Shown here: piece after piece, positions 1-11,528 of the stretch
How the letters are laid out: the number at the start of each line of letters is the position of its first letter
How positions within the stretch are numbered: the first letter of the stretch is position 1
Origin: Lunularia cruciata
Lineage: Eukaryota > Streptophyta > Marchantiopsida > Lunulariales > Lunulariaceae
Direction: 5' to 3'
DNA: 64,000 bases
Assembly (NCBI GenBank): GCA_948567375.1
Contig: OX419760.1
Coordinates: forward strand, 4,774,001-4,838,000
Translations under genes and position numbers: made by a program
The notes under the pieces: model-generated
Database searches by the model: none
What the model saw: the letters and a program-made list of their open reading frames with translations, nothing else
What the model was told of the DNA's origin: nothing

Positions 1-52
1 TAAACTTGAAACTTGAAAACTGGGACGAACTTGGCGAAGAGACGGAACTAAC

Positions 53-2371
53 CCTCTTAGAAGACAACTCCGGGTAGTTATCCTGCAAAAGGCTGACGGC
101 CTGATTGGCAGCGGCCCTCAGGTCTCTCTTTGCTGAAACAGCTCCAGGAGCATTTTTGAGGTCAGTAATTTGAACCATAGCACTAGGACCCTCTGGAGTA
201 AAGTTAAGAAGCTGGATTCCCTTCTCAAGAACTTGAACCCTCCATCTAAGGAAGTTAGTAAACTTGGCTGAATCTCCGAAAGTTTTCTGGTAGAGCTCCT
301 TATCCTGGAACGATCCATAGACGTTGTAACAAACTGGGTGACCTTCCTTGGTCTGTCCATGCATGTATGCAACTCCGTCAAGCTCAGGTGCGAACTCTTC
401 CTGGAGGAGGTTGTCAGCCTTGAATGTCTTTCTCCAGATTATGGTCTTCCTCAACTGACTGAAAGCATCCTTGACATTGAATTCACGAGCCCTTAGGAAC
501 TTGAGGAGCACAACGTCCGTCCTCTTATCTCCTTTGGTGTAAAGAAGAGGTACTCCCCACAAAGAAATGTCCTCAGCCGGGGTACCATCCTCTAATTCAT
601 ATTCAACTTCAGCGTCGACGGCCTCTGTGTCAGGGACCTTGGCCACTACTCCCTCGACAACATTAGCAATACCGACAAACTTTGTTTCTCCATCAGTGGT
701 AGTTTTGGGTAGTAAATCATCAACCTTATCGTTAACAATAACTGTAGTGTTTTCTTCAAGCTTCTCTGCAGTAACAGGTGCAACCTTCTCCTCAATTTTC
801 TCGGCGACCACTGGTGTAATCTTCGACTCCACTTTCTCTGCGACAACAGGAGCAACCTTTGCCTCTAATTTCTCAAGTACAGCTGATGCAGCCTTTGCCT
901 CAACTTTCTCGGCAACAACAGGTGAAACCTTGACTTCAACCTTCGTCTCAGCTACACCAGGGGCAGCCTTTACCTCGACTTTCTTTGAGCTCTCAGCAGC
1001 AATAGGTGCAACCTTTGTCTCGACCTTCTTCTCAGCAACAGCTGGTAAAACCTTGGCTTCGACCTTCTTTTCAAGGACAACAGGTGCAACCTTTGCGTCG
1101 ACCTTTTTCCCAGCAACGGCCGGTGAAACTTTGGCCTCTGCCTTCTTCTCTGGGACAGCACCTACAACCTTTGCCTCAACCTTCTTCGAGTTTTCAGCCA
1201 CAGTAGGAGAAACCTTCGCCTCGACCTTCTTTTCAGGAACAACAGGTGCAGCCTTTGCCTCGACCTTCTTCTCAGGAACAACAGGTGCAGCCTTTGCCTC
1301 GACCTTCTTCTCAGGAACAACAGGTGCAGCCTTTACCTCGACCTTCTTCTCAGTAATAACAGGTGCAGACTTTGCCTCGACCTTCTTCTCAGCAACAACA
1401 GGGACAGCCTTTGCCTCGACCTTCTTCTCAGCAACAACAGGTGCAGCCTTTGCCTCGACCTTCTTCTCAGCAACAACAGGTGCAGCCTTTGCCTCGACCT
1501 TCTTATCAGCGACAATAGGTGGAGTCGCTGCCTCGCTCTTCTTCTCGGCAATAACAGGTGCAACCTTGGCCTCGACCTTCTTATCAGCGACAACAGGTGG
1601 AGTCGCTGCCTCGACCTTCTTCTCGAAGACAACAGGTGCAACCGCTGCCTCAACCTTCTTCTCAGCAACAGCAGGTTCAACCTTGGCCTCAATTTTCTCA
1701 GCAACAGTTTGAGCCTTATCGTCAACCTTCACAGCTTCAGCAGAGGGGGCTTCTTTTCCCTTCTCTTCTACGTCTGCAGGTGTGTCTATCCCTGATGTAG
1801 CTGAGGTTTCAGCAACTGGAGTCTCAACAGAGGAGATTGGTCTTACTTCTTCCTTTTCCGCTTCGATAGGTGCGATAACAGGTGGTTTGCGGCTCTGTAG
1901 TTCAATTGCTTTGGGTGCCTTCACGACCTTCTTGACAATTTTGAATTCGCTGTTGTGGATAGCCTTCTCAATCCTAAGCCTGAATTCTTCCAGAGCCTTT
2001 TTCTCGCTATCCTTCAAGTCGCTAACCAAATTTGACTCTTCCTTATACTCTGGAATGCTGGGCTCAACTGGAGTCGCGTCAGAGGAGTCTTGCTCCTGGT
2101 CAGAAGAGGTTTCCCCTGCGCCATCCTCTGTCTTGACTGCCTCTGTGTTCACGGGTTTCTCTGCGATTGAAGTTTCAGGTGCTTTGTCCGTGGTAGAGGA
2201 TTCGGATGCCTTGTCTGTCGAGGGGGTAACAACTTCAGTGGTGGCACTGGCAGTAGCCTTCACATCCTTGTGGACTTCGACAGCCTTCGCTGGTGCTGCG
2301 GCCGCTTGGGCAACAACTGCGTCTACCGTAGCTGGGACGACGACGGCCTCTTCGACCTTGGGAACTGCCAT
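53..2371 (-). CDS. Patellin (SEC14/CRAL-TRIO lipid-transfer protein), 5' coding part; continues beyond the window
   Basis: Reads on the minus strand from an ATG at 2371-2369 (protein starts MAVPKVEEA) for 773 codons without a stop. It ends at a likely 5' splice site (GTTAGT at 52-47, after codon AGG) just after NYPELSSKR, the point where the patellin CRAL-TRIO domain should continue. Residues 1-220 are acidic and Ala/Thr-rich. Residues about 225-535 are a tandem array of 12-13-residue units like VEAKAAPVVAEKK. Residues about 575-645 hold the patellin-type ISLWGVPLL segment and the CRAL-TRIO N-terminal motif (VVLLKFLRAREFNVKDAFSQ). From about 660 the lipid-binding lobe begins (GVAYMHGQTKEGHPVCYNVYG). 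The C-terminal GOLD domain expected of patellins lies outside the window. Family knowledge: patellins bind phosphoinositides and act at the cell plate and plasma membrane. The long repeat tail is much larger than in typical angiosperm patellins. Long ORFs on the opposite strand here are shadows of the repeat. Confidence 0.9.
770..1700 (-). repeat. In-gene minisatellite, period about 39 bp, encoding VEAK-type units of patellin
   Basis: About 24 head-to-tail units of 36-45 bp, most of them 39 bp, lie inside the patellin reading frame. Unit length stays a multiple of three throughout, so the array is under coding constraint. Units near 1240-1500 are almost identical, which implies recent unequal exchange or slippage. 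Outer units are more diverged (for example VEAKVVGAVPEKK, LEAKVAPVVAEK). The repeated peptide alternates acidic/basic EKKVEAK with a hydrophobic/proline APVV segment. Confidence 0.9.
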
Positions 2372-2830
2372 TTCGCTAGTTTGATTGGTTAACACGAGAT
2401 GTAAGAGAGTAAGTAACCTGCACTTTCGTCGAATAGAGATAAGCAAAATGAGCCTGCGCTTAAATGAAGATGAAAATGGATCACTTGGTTTAAAACGGGA
2501 AGCAGGCAGCGAAAGATAGAGGCACCTGTAAGGGGAATGAAGCTCAAAGCTGAGCAATCACTCTCTCACTCACAGACTCACTCTATTACACAATCGCTGA
2601 TTGCTGTGAGTGAACGAATCATGCCAGCGACCTCTATGTACTCCTTTCCCTAGGCATCTTCTCCTGGGAATAACAAAATTAAAACAGCCGACGGCTGCCT
2701 CCTGGTAGAGTGGCGCCAGCAACGGAGTGCAAGCACTCGCTAGCAAATGCTGTTGTCTAAATACTAGCACGTGGACGCCGCGTATGTGTGTGGGAAATTT
2801 TGGTTCACGCTAAGATCCTGCCGGAGGAGC
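2372..2830 (-). promoter_or_regulatory. Patellin 5' flank: probable leader and promoter with one G-box core
   Basis: This is the region directly upstream of the patellin ATG. It has a pyrimidine/purine-biased leader-like stretch (CTCTCTCACTCACAGACTC at 2561-2579) and a CACGTG core at 2768-2773, about 400 bp from the ATG. CACGTG is the plant G-box bound by bZIP/bHLH factors. I cannot locate a TATA box or transcription start with confidence, and a leader intron is possible. Confidence 0.3.
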
Positions 2831-5500
2831 AGTGAGAACGAACGAGCGTAAACAAGAAGGTGCATTCCCACTGGTCATTGCGATTCCGGTTACTGCTGCA
2901 GATCTGTTTACTCGAGACCAGCAAAACCATTATGTTATAGAGTGAATTCTGTTGCCAGGATGTATGGAGTGCACAGAAATTCGAACGTTTGCAACAGATA
3001 AAAATACAACTTGCAGCTGTCTGTAAGGACTGTTCTCGGTCCTTGCAGACGTGATTAGAACAAAACGAAAGAGTTCGGGCGATGATCAGCAACAGGACGG
3101 AAGAAGGATCGATCAATAGTTGTATTTCCATCCATGGTGGGGAACTACCAACCTTGTTTGAGAGGATTACGGGGATGGGGCAGCTAGCCATTGACACATG
3201 GCAGTGAGCAGCAGATTAGCACCATGTGCGCGCACAGGTTACCGAGCTCTTCGGAAACCTTGCCAAGCTGCATGAATCGCTTACGTTTGCTAGATCGAGC
3301 CGCCATCAGTAGGAACACTCATTCCACTACCAATCCTGGAATGGAGTTCCCTGTCAGATGCTTTCCAGAGCTAGACAGTGCGGACATCGATACTGTTTCG
3401 CTCGAACTGCAGTTGGCTCAGGGATGTAGGACACGACCCAGGTCGCCAGCTCGCTGGCCAGCGGCCACCAGCGATAAGAGTCCTAGCAACAGTAGCCTTC
3501 TAGCACTGAACGATTGCCCTTTGATAGTTTCGTGGGACTATAATGTGTTAAAGCTTGGAAGCGAAGCCGCAATTCTCGAACCCTGGTTGAGATCCTTCAA
3601 TTCTGGAGTATCAGCATGGCGCAAGGCGACTTCGACTATAATCAGACAACACAAATCAGCATAGTGGTGCTATAACAACTGCTGCCCCGAACACTTCACG
3701 GTCGAATCTTAATAGTAAGCGGGCAAAGCCCGCTTTCTTCGCTTTTCGAATGGAAGGCCCTTCCTCCCTAACAGTAAGAGAGTGTTAAATCTAGGATAAT
3801 TTCCAATAGAAAATCTGGATGAATTATCATAGATAAATGATAAAAGCCATTTATCTACTGAAGAATTGATACCCAATGGATTATTGGAACCAAATCGATG
3901 TAATGCAGCCACATGAAGAATAAGTTTCGGTGCGGGCTGCCAGAGCGGTACCAAATCGAGGCAAAACGAAACTTCATGCAGGGACACCAAAGGGAAAGCT
4001 AGCGCTGGCAGATCGTGAGATTCCTCTGTTGCGATCGTTCAAGCAGCCCATACTTTGAATTATTCTGAGTGGATCTACAGGAAATAAAAGTTCTCATGCG
4101 CTGGAGTAGAGGTTGAATAAGAGAGCTCATTGATGAGGTTTTCCTCAGATCATTGCGGTTCTCGGAATTACAAAGAATTGAAGAAGATTTTTAAGTGCGA
4201 GTCATTAGAAAATCAATCAGATTCTTCATCTCGTTGCGGGTCATTGATATTTCTTCCTGTATCCATATGCTGCAAATCGAATCATTATCAAGATGGTCGA
4301 AGAGGTCAACTTCTCTACGCGAAAGAACAGCATGCGACATCGGTAAAGGCTACTGAATAATACAGGTAGCCATCTCCATATCCCCATCCCCCGGAAAGGA
4401 CCGCCCGATGGTCCACTTATGCGTACATAGCCGCACTTTGTATACAAATATGCTTACACCTTCCTTTTACGATTATTCTCGTTCTGGTAAAGTTTTCGTG
4501 GTCTAACCTGAATTCTCAGTCCTGGGGCTTTCAGTTTTTCTAAAGGGATGGTTCTTTCCAGGAAACAAATTTTCCGGTTCCATCTGAATCTCATTCTCAA
4601 GTCGGTCATGTCGGGAAATTTGCCTCGTTTAAGGGGGCAAGAAGGCGAATGGCTGATATTTCGTAGACCAAGAACCGGAAATGGTTCTCAATTTCTGAAC
4701 TCATTCGAGTTTTATCTCAACTCACCTAAGTCATAGAAGTTCCACACTGCAGCAGCTCTGGCTTCTCAATCAGAAGAAGTGGTCACCGTAAGCGACCGTT
4801 AAACCAAATGGCGAAAACTCAAAGAATAATGTGAAATATCATGTTCGTCTAGTGAATATTAGTTGGTCATTCTCTTCCATTCTTGAGCTTGCATTGGACC
4901 TCCTTCGAATTCAGGAACGGGTTCCAGAGTTAGATTCCTCCAACAGGCCGTTAAAATCTGAAAGATGTTTGCAGACGCGTCGAATTTGTGCTTTTGGCAG
5001 GTCAACCGCTAATGAAGTGTGATCTTACACAAGACTTCGTCCGAAAGGTCCAATCGAATGTGCAACGAGATTTCGCTTGACCTTCAGGTCGTCTGTCAAA
5101 GATTGTCTGACGGTTGGGAACCTGGTCTCGTACTGTCCTACAAATCTTACCATTACCGGCCCGAGAAGAGTCTAAGTGGCCTTTGAATGGCTATTGGGTA
5201 ATTGCGGTTTATACAAAATCCAGAATGCTTGGCTGTGTCGTTATCGCTACCTAGATTTGTGTGGTGGGTGTTTTACATGCCTACCATTTGCAGTTACTTT
5301 TAGTTACAAGGAATCCAGATTTCCTCAGAAACATGAACAGCAACGATCAATCGCCGATGAAATCAATGGCCGCGTTGATCAAAATAATTGTCCGAAAATA
5401 CTCAAGTTGTATTTTCTACCAAACTCTGATTTCGCTGACTCCGCCAATTCCTCAACATTCTCTTGCTCAGAATATGCACACCTGTTCTAATAGATCGGAA
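2831..5500. other. Intergenic, no recognisable gene
   Basis: The GC content resembles that around the host genes. Several ORFs of 60-157 codons occur (the longest is plus strand 3191-3664), but none has a recognisable domain, and they lack partner exons or repeats that would support them. One perfect small hairpin is present at 3717-3735 (AAGCGGGC / AAA / GCCCGCTT). The segment next to 5505 shows short AAATACAACA repeats and then becomes the truncated start of element A1. Confidence 0.5.
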
Positions 5501-5504
5501 AATA

Positions 5505-7037
5505 CAACAAAATACAACAATCTGAAAATAGAAGTGAAATCATGGGGAAATCGGGTGCATGAACTGGGAGTGTTTGTGGTATCTCTAAGCTCGGTGGATC
5601 GTTGGTAGCTAGATTCAAGTTTTGCGTTTCCCTAGTGTGCAGAAGCTCAATCGATTGATGCAAATTTGGCAGTTAGGCGGACGATGTGCGGAAATGCTGG
5701 CCAAATTTTGAGCAAAGAAGTAGCAAATTTTTAGTAGTGGTTGTGATTTTGAGCTCAAGAGGTGAAGACATGACCAATTTTTTGTGAGTTGTGCTTTGAA
5801 AGTCAAAGTGAAGGTGGAGTTGGGAAGCTCTTCTCATGAATTTGTGATTTGGAAAAACCCGTGTTGTAAATTTGGCTCGAGTGGAAAGTTAGCGGGGGAT
5901 TTGGCGGACAGCCATCTTTAGGGTTTACGTCAGATTTTACGTCAGATTTTGGCCAAAATTGGAGGAGTTTTTGCTGTTTGGCCAGATTTGGAGAAGTTTC
6001 ATAGATTTGGAGAAGTTTCACCAATTTTGGAGGAGGTTCGAAGTGGCAACAAGAAAGGCCTCATTTGGCTAAATTTTGGTGTTTAGAGGCTTCAAGGCGT
6101 AGGGCTGTGAGCTATGAGAGGCTACGAAGGGCCAGCAAGCCGGCTTGTTGGTGTGAGGCTAGCTAGTTTAGAGTAGATCTTGGTCATTGGTTGGCAAAAT
6201 CTGCCTTTCCTGCTAGATTGTGTGTAACAGAGTTTGACCCCTAGATCTCTTGTTCCTAGACTGGTGCCATAGCCAACTGGTCCACCCTCACTTGTTGTCA
6301 TAGTGATTGTGCCACTGTTATCTATACACATGTAGCTTTGGCTAGGAGAGGTAGTTTGATCCCATTCTTGGTGATCTTGGTAGCTTAAGATTTAGATACG
6401 AACTCCTCTTATGTCAAATGCCAAATGGTGGTAGAGTCAATCCCGTGTTGTGTTATGAGATGGAGGGTTTTCGGTTAGATTTCTTGTGATTGGACCCCCT
6501 CCATTCTTTACTTCTTGTTTGTGCACCACGTTTGTGTGAGGTGCCCTGACTTTTAAGCGTTGGTGCTCTGGTGTGCTCTCGGTGGTGAGGCTGGAGTGAT
6601 GACCAGTCAAACTACCTTTGTTTCTCTCCAGTGAAGCAGGAAGTGATGACCTGCAGATCGTGAGAATGCGTGTTATGATGGCAAGTTACAGGTTGCCCTT
6701 TCCCCTAGTGTAGTTATCTTGGTTAGAGTTACATGAGTGGGTGATGCTTAGTTGGTACTAGCACTTGGTGGTGTTGGCACGTGGTGGTGTTGGCACTTGG
6801 TGGGGTACTTGCGGTTGCAACTTGCGGTTGCAGTTGGTGGTTCGAGTTTGCTGTTGTGGTTACTTTGTCACGACGGAGTTCTTTGGAGATTCCACAAGAG
6901 TTAGCCCTGAAGTACGCAGTGGGTTTACTCTGAGTGTTGCTCGGTATCAGCTTGTATCTCAAGTCCTAATGAGAGAGGAGATTGACTCTGAGTTGGAGTT
7001 TGACACAAGAGCTGATTCAGTTGAGAGTGCACTTGGT
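5505..7037 (+). other. A1 untranslated leader
   Basis: Non-coding stretch between the truncated 5' repeat and gag. It aligns by eye with the A2 leader at 62.1-62.75 kb (shared GGGTGCATGAACT block near 5550). Positions about 6609-7036 have no counterpart in A2, where GAGTGATGAC joins directly to the gag start. So A2 has a deletion of about 430 bp, or A1 has an insertion. No primer-binding site could be assigned. Confidence 0.6.
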
Positions 7038-8152
7038 ATGTCCGTACCATTGTTGTGGGACATGGATGAAATTTATGGGGCCTCCAAAGGCCCTAGACGT
7101 TACTCTGGTATAGTGGGTACCATTGAGTTGGATGACTTCATCCAAGAGTTTGACCATTGGTGTGATCTGCAGTAGATGCGGACTTTGTTCACACCCTTCA
7201 TGGCATGGAAGGGGTTGTTTCAGCATCTAGAGGGTCCGCCAATGGTTGACTACCATGAGTTCAGGAGAGCTTATTTGGAGGAGATTGAATTATGGAGACA
7301 ATATTGGTCTCCACATTATGTCTCCATCACTTCAAGCTCGGTGGCTAGGAGTAGATCGGTTGTACCTACGAGTTCTAGCTCGAGTAATGTGGGTGGAGCT
7401 AGTGGAGGTGCACTAGCTGGAGATAGTGCTACTATGAGTGGAGGTACCGCTGCAGGAGGTGGTGTGGTACTAGGGTTTAGCCCCATGGTGGAGTTCTTCT
7501 TGTGTTTGAGGCAGAACTACCAAGGAGTGCGGATTGACAAGCTAAGGAGCTTGCAGGAGTTCCAGCGGAAGGCTGGAGAGAGCCTACGTGAGGCATACAC
7601 TCGCATGAGGCGGCTGATCAGTTTCACTTAGGGAGTTACTGAGGCCCAGGCAGTCCAGTTTTAGTATAGGATACTGGACAAGGAGTTACGATGTAGAGTT
7701 CGTGATGCTACGTTGTTACAGGCTACTTTGCCTACTTTGGCAGTGGTCTTTGGTTTGGCTGAGCGTATTGAGCTCAATATGGTGGAGGAGAGAGTGGTGA
7801 CATTTGGATTTGGTAGGGAGACCTCATCCACGGCTGTGACTTCTTCTAGAGTGCAACAGAGTGCACCACGCCCAGTTGTTTTTGAGGACAAGGTGGATAG
7901 CCCAGATCTTATGGAGCGAGTGGAGGGCCTAGTGGAGTTAGACCCTTACCCTCATTTTCAGGGAGTGGTAGTGTTGCTTGTTGGACTTGTGGTGGACCTC
8001 ACCATAGGAGAGAGTGTACTTAGGGCAGCGGACCTGATACCTCTGGTGCATCACAGCCAGCACAAAGGCTGTGTGAGCATTGCCACAGATTTGGTCACAC
8101 TAGTGACCGGTGTTTTGACCTACACCTGGAGTTACGGAGTGGTAGGGCTACT
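7038..8152 (+). pseudogene. A1 gag: capsid region and CCHC zinc knuckle, broken
   Basis: The frame begins MSVPLLWDMDEIYGAS at 7038, and the equivalent start exists in A2 (62092, minus). It passes through a TAG at 7173 (WCDLQ*MRTL), a TAG at 7629 and another shortly after, then a frameshift before the nucleocapsid. A conserved gag helix region includes RQNYQGVRIDKLRSLQEFQ. The CCHC knuckle CEHCHRFGHTSDRC is encoded at 8072-8113, in the frame that continues into protease. Role: the structural polyprotein of the retrotransposon particle, with the knuckle binding RNA. Both copies keep the same architecture. Confidence 0.75.
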
Positions 8153-9442
8153 ATGGCAGGTAGTAGGGGAGCTCTAGTTCATGGAAGACGAGGTGGTAGA
8201 GGTGGTGGTAGAGGATCTACACCTAGTAGGAGTGCAGTACATGCCCTTACTTTTGACACAACTATGGCTACTCGGATTGAGCAGATGGAGCAGAGATTGG
8301 CTAGTATGGCTATTGCACAGAGGAGATCAGATTTGGGTGCTGAGGCTTCCATCTCATATGCTGGTGATAGAGATGCTTTGGACTTCATGTGCGGAGCAGC
8401 ACAGGTGGATGCATCCGCAGCAGTGACTAGGAGTGCAGTACGTGCTCCGGAGCCTAGAGGAGCATCAGTGGAGTTGGACCCACAAAGAGGAGAGGTTGGG
8501 AGACAAGTCAGACTTCCTCATTCTTTCACGCTATCTGAGGCATTGCAGACAACATCCATGCTTCCTAGACATCCCAGTGCAAGTGTGGTAGGTGGTGATG
8601 GAGTACATGATGGACTACTTGTTAGTCAGCCACCTGCTACTACACAAATTGAGTCTAGCATGATGTTGGGGGCGGCTCAGCTGATTATGCGGCGTCCTTT
8701 GTTTTTGGCCAGTGATATGTTTACATTGGGAGTTGACCCAGCCCCAATGTTCCGGTTAGCTGCCACATTGTGTGAGAGTAGGGATGGTGCAGTTCCTACT
8801 ACTAGAGCAGAAGTGGTTGGTAGTGGAGCTTACTTGGTTGAGGAGCATGAGATCCGTTCAGCGACCAGTGGTTTATGGCAGGCAGCAACGGCTAGACTGG
8901 AGGAGTTGCCAACTAGACCGGCCTTTGAGAGAGCACGGTTCACACTTGGTGTTGTCCTATTGGATAACCAAAGGGGGGTTTTTTGTTTGGTGGGACCTTT
9001 AGGTAAGGTCTATACACCACAGAGAGTCTTGTTGGACTCTGGTGCACAGCCCCTTATGTTGGAGAAGGCTGCAGTTGTCGGTCTGGAGTTACGGAAGACC
9101 GATGTGGAGAGGTGTCCATTTCAGATCTAGACATCTCTAGGTGGTGGTTCGACATAGTACATAACACGTGGAGAGCTTGTTGTCCAGGTTCAGCCTGGTC
9201 GTCCGACTGATAGCTCGGTGGTGAGAGCTCAGGCTATTGCAACGATAGTTGAGTCATATGATGTGCTAGTTGGGAGAGCAGTGTTATACCCCATGGGTTT
9301 CAACATTGACTATTGGGAAGAGACAGACTCTTATAGACCTAGTTGGCAGTCTGGTGAGGGACGGGTATGTCGCCTACCAATACGCTTCAGTAGTGGCAAT
9401 CTTGGCTCACTACAGTCCGGGACTATGGTAGCATCAGTTTGA
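8153..9442 (+). pseudogene. A1 aspartic protease region of the polyprotein
   Basis: Open from 8153 to a TAG at 9128, then continuing after it. The retropepsin active-site motif LLDSGA is encoded with DSGA at 9035-9046. About 70 codons later comes YDVLVGRAVLYPMGF, the usual 'D(V/L)L(L)G' second signature of Ty3-type proteases. The upstream 200 codons are a low-complexity linker that starts with an Arg/Gly tract (HGRRGGRGGGRG) just after the zinc knuckle. Role: cleavage of the gag-pol polyprotein. Confidence 0.8.
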
Positions 9443-9462
9443 GCTTTCAGCGGTGCATTACT

Positions 9463-10625
9463 TGGCTTGATGACTTGTTGGAGAGGAATGCCCATGCAGA
9501 GGATACTCCAGTACCAAAGGAGATCACTCGGCTATGAAGTACGAGTGGGATTGTTCCATCCACCTTGGATGTTCCATTGTGGAGTTCAAAGGAGGCATTG
9601 CAGTAGCATGCAGATCAATTGGTGCAGTAGGCTTGGAGTGGAGCCTTCGTACCATCAGGAGATGAGTGTGAGGATGAGCCTCCAGAGGCAATTGCTTTGA
9701 CACCTTTGGATACCACACTCATTGCTTGACAGTATCCAGTAGAGGGGATATGCCTATTGGAGTTGTTTGGTGGGATCAGCACCGGACTAGCTGCGGTGTT
9801 ACAGGTGGGTATACAAGTACAGAGGTACTTGTATGTAGAGAGAGATGAGACTACTAGGCGAGTCTCTCTACATCATGTGGCACACTTGGCCTATCGGTAT
9901 CCGAAGTTATTATCGATGTCAGCAATCAAAGGTTACCAGAAGGCCCTACCAGGAGACATTTCCTTATTGGGGGCGCATGACCTAGAGAGACATGGGCCTA
10001 TTCACTTGGTGATTTCTGGATGGCCATGTCAGGGACATACACGTGCTGGTACAGGATTGGGTCTTCAAGATCCTCGTTCTGGTGTGTTTTGGGAGATGTT
10101 TTGGATATTACGACATCTCCAGGTTCATCAGTCTATTTCTCTAGCTTACCTTTTGGAGAACATTCCTTTAATGGGTGATTCTCACACTAAAGTAGTGGCA
10201 AGTACACATCAGGTCCATTCTTGGATGGGACCTGCTGTATTGTTAGATGCAGCCAGAGTGGGATCATAGGCTCATCGTCTTTGTCTTTGGTGGACAAACC
10301 TCTTACCCAGAGAGGTTCTACACCACGCTTATGATGGGATTCAACGACTTGACCACATCCTTGTTGATGATATCTTGGACGTTGGGCATCAGTCTCAGAT
10401 AGTGGTAGTGGCTGATAGGTCACCTATGGCAGTGGTGAACCTAGTTGGACAGCCTAGAGCCCCATTTCCCACACTCATGAGTTTCTCAGGCTCTCATGCT
10501 TTTCAAGAAGGAGGACATGGACTTGTTTGGGACTCACATTTACAGCAATTTGTGGAGCCCAATGTTGATGAGAGAGAGCGGGCGATGGGTTTTTGCACCA
10601 ATATTACCGCTGTTCTAATAGTGTC
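9463..10625 (+). pseudogene. A1 cytosine-5 DNA methyltransferase, N-terminal part (motifs I-IX), interrupted by B1
   Basis: A linker of about 95 codons after protease leads into ELFGGISTGL (motif I, SAM binding) near 9757. Then follow YLYVERDET (motif II-like), GPIHLVISGWPCQGHT with catalytic Cys at 10027-10029 (motif IV), LLENIPLMGD (motif VI, 10153-10182) and AHRLCLWWTNL (motif VIII) after a TAG at 10267-10269. PFPTLMSFSGSHAF (motif IX-like, near 10470) and ERERAMGF come next, and the frame is then cut at 10625 by B1. Order and spacing resemble DNMT3 (LFSGIATG, GPFDLVIGGSPC, AHRARYFWGNL), with a short target-recognition region. The catalytic motifs are kept here; the insertion and stops kill this copy. 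The first apparent start codon is not a real start, because the domain is internal to the polyprotein. Confidence 0.88.
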
Positions 10626-11316
10626 TGTAACACTCATTTATGCATGTGTATGGTATTGTGATATTTAGCTTGGTATTACAAGTACTTAAGAGATATTATT
10701 TATATAGAGATAAAGGATGGTTCTATATTAGTCATGGTTAGCTAAAGTTAGTCATAGCTAAGATAGAGGGGACCTTACTTTAGAGGAAGTAGAAAAGATG
10801 AGCACCACTATTTTGGATTTTAGTGTGTTGACTTGGTATTATTCCTAGGTGTTTGGCTTTGAGGAAAGAGTTGAGAATTCTTGACCCGCAAGCCTTTTTG
10901 TTTTGGATTCTTCTTTAGTCCAAGGATAGCCCATGTGAAGGAATCCTTAACTTAGTGGTTGGGTCAAGAAAAGACCACATGCTTAGGGGAATATGCCCAT
11001 GTGAATGGATATTCCTTTCTACTTTTTGACTTTACTTGATTTTTAGTCTAGTAACTTGAGTTACTACGGTAATTAGTAACTTTGGTACGTAACTATTTCA
11101 CAAGTATATAAACAAGGGGTGAGGAGGTAATCATTATCCTTTCATTTGCAACTATCTCTCTCTCATTGAGTTCTCTAGTGAGCAATGTCTTGAGTCTTGG
11201 AGTGTTAGCTTTGGAGGAGTATGATGGATTTTGGGTTCCTTGCCTTCTTAGTCCATGGTGCGCTACCATAATAGCCATCAGAGGTTCATCCTAAGTGAGA
11301 GACAGGCAGGCTCACA
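10626..11316 (+). repeat. B1 5' LTR
   Basis: 691 bp, starts TGTAACACTC and ends GGCTCACA. It matches the 3' LTR at 19470-20161 with roughly twenty differences seen by eye, mostly transitions. A TATA-like AAGTATATAAACAAGG block at 11102-11117 is a good promoter candidate for element transcription and is repeated in all B LTRs. Confidence 0.93.
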
Positions 11317-11528
11317 TTTTTGGTTCCGTTGTCGGGAACTCTCTAGAAGGCAAGATAATGTTCCGCGTTCAATTCTACATTAGGCAGAAGGAGGCTATGA
11401 GAGCTCACTTGGAGAGAACATTAGGAGGGGAGAGGGCTGAACTTATGTTAGAGAACCAAGATCTATTTTTATACCCTATAGTTCATTATGATGTCTTTGA
11501 GGTGATTTTGTACATTGTGTACACATGA
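11295..11528 (+). CDS. Small conserved ORF spanning the B LTR end and primer site
   Basis: A 77-codon frame with an almost identical counterpart in B2 at 48323-48556. The conserved core is MFRVQFYIRQKEAMRAHLER followed by YDVFEVILYI. It opens inside the LTR end and crosses the primer site, so its first ATG is probably not the functional one. The internal MFRV at about 11358 is a better start. No known domain. It may be a leader peptide or the first exon of the zinc-knuckle ORF, or simply conserved because the two copies are related. Confidence 0.35.
   Translation: MRDRQAHIFGSVVGNSLEGKIMFRVQFYIRQKEAMRAHLERTLGGERAELMLENQDLFLYPIVHYDVFEVILYIVYT
11321..11338 (+). other. B1 primer-binding site
   Basis: TGGTTCCGTTGTCGGGAA begins 4 bp after the 5' LTR. 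It starts with TGG (complement of tRNA CCA) and resembles the TGGCGCCGTTGCCGGGGA site common in Tat/Athila-type plant elements. B2 has the same site at 48349-48366. Confidence 0.7.

Noticed and set aside
567-1712. Long plus-strand ORF of 381 codons rich in FASTFFSATTGA repeats
   Set aside because: It is the antisense shadow of the 39-bp minisatellite in the patellin frame; repeats divisible by three keep several frames open.
1333-1725. Minus-strand Arg/Leu repeat ORF
   Set aside because: Another frame of the same minisatellite; the patellin frame explains the strand.
3191-3664. 157-codon plus-strand ORF upstream of patellin
   Set aside because: No domain, no codon or homology support visible; listed only as part of the intergenic stretch.
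6765-7037. ORF upstream of A1 gag (Cys/Trp-rich start) as a coding extension
   Set aside because: The segment is absent from A2, and its first part is a GTGGTGTTGGCAC-type simple repeat; gag is better started at 7038.
9757-10269. Methyltransferase as a free-standing gene starting at 9757
   Set aside because: The apparent start is TTG, the frame extends upstream through a linker shared with A2, and the stop at 10267 is a decayed Gln codon; it is part of the polyprotein.
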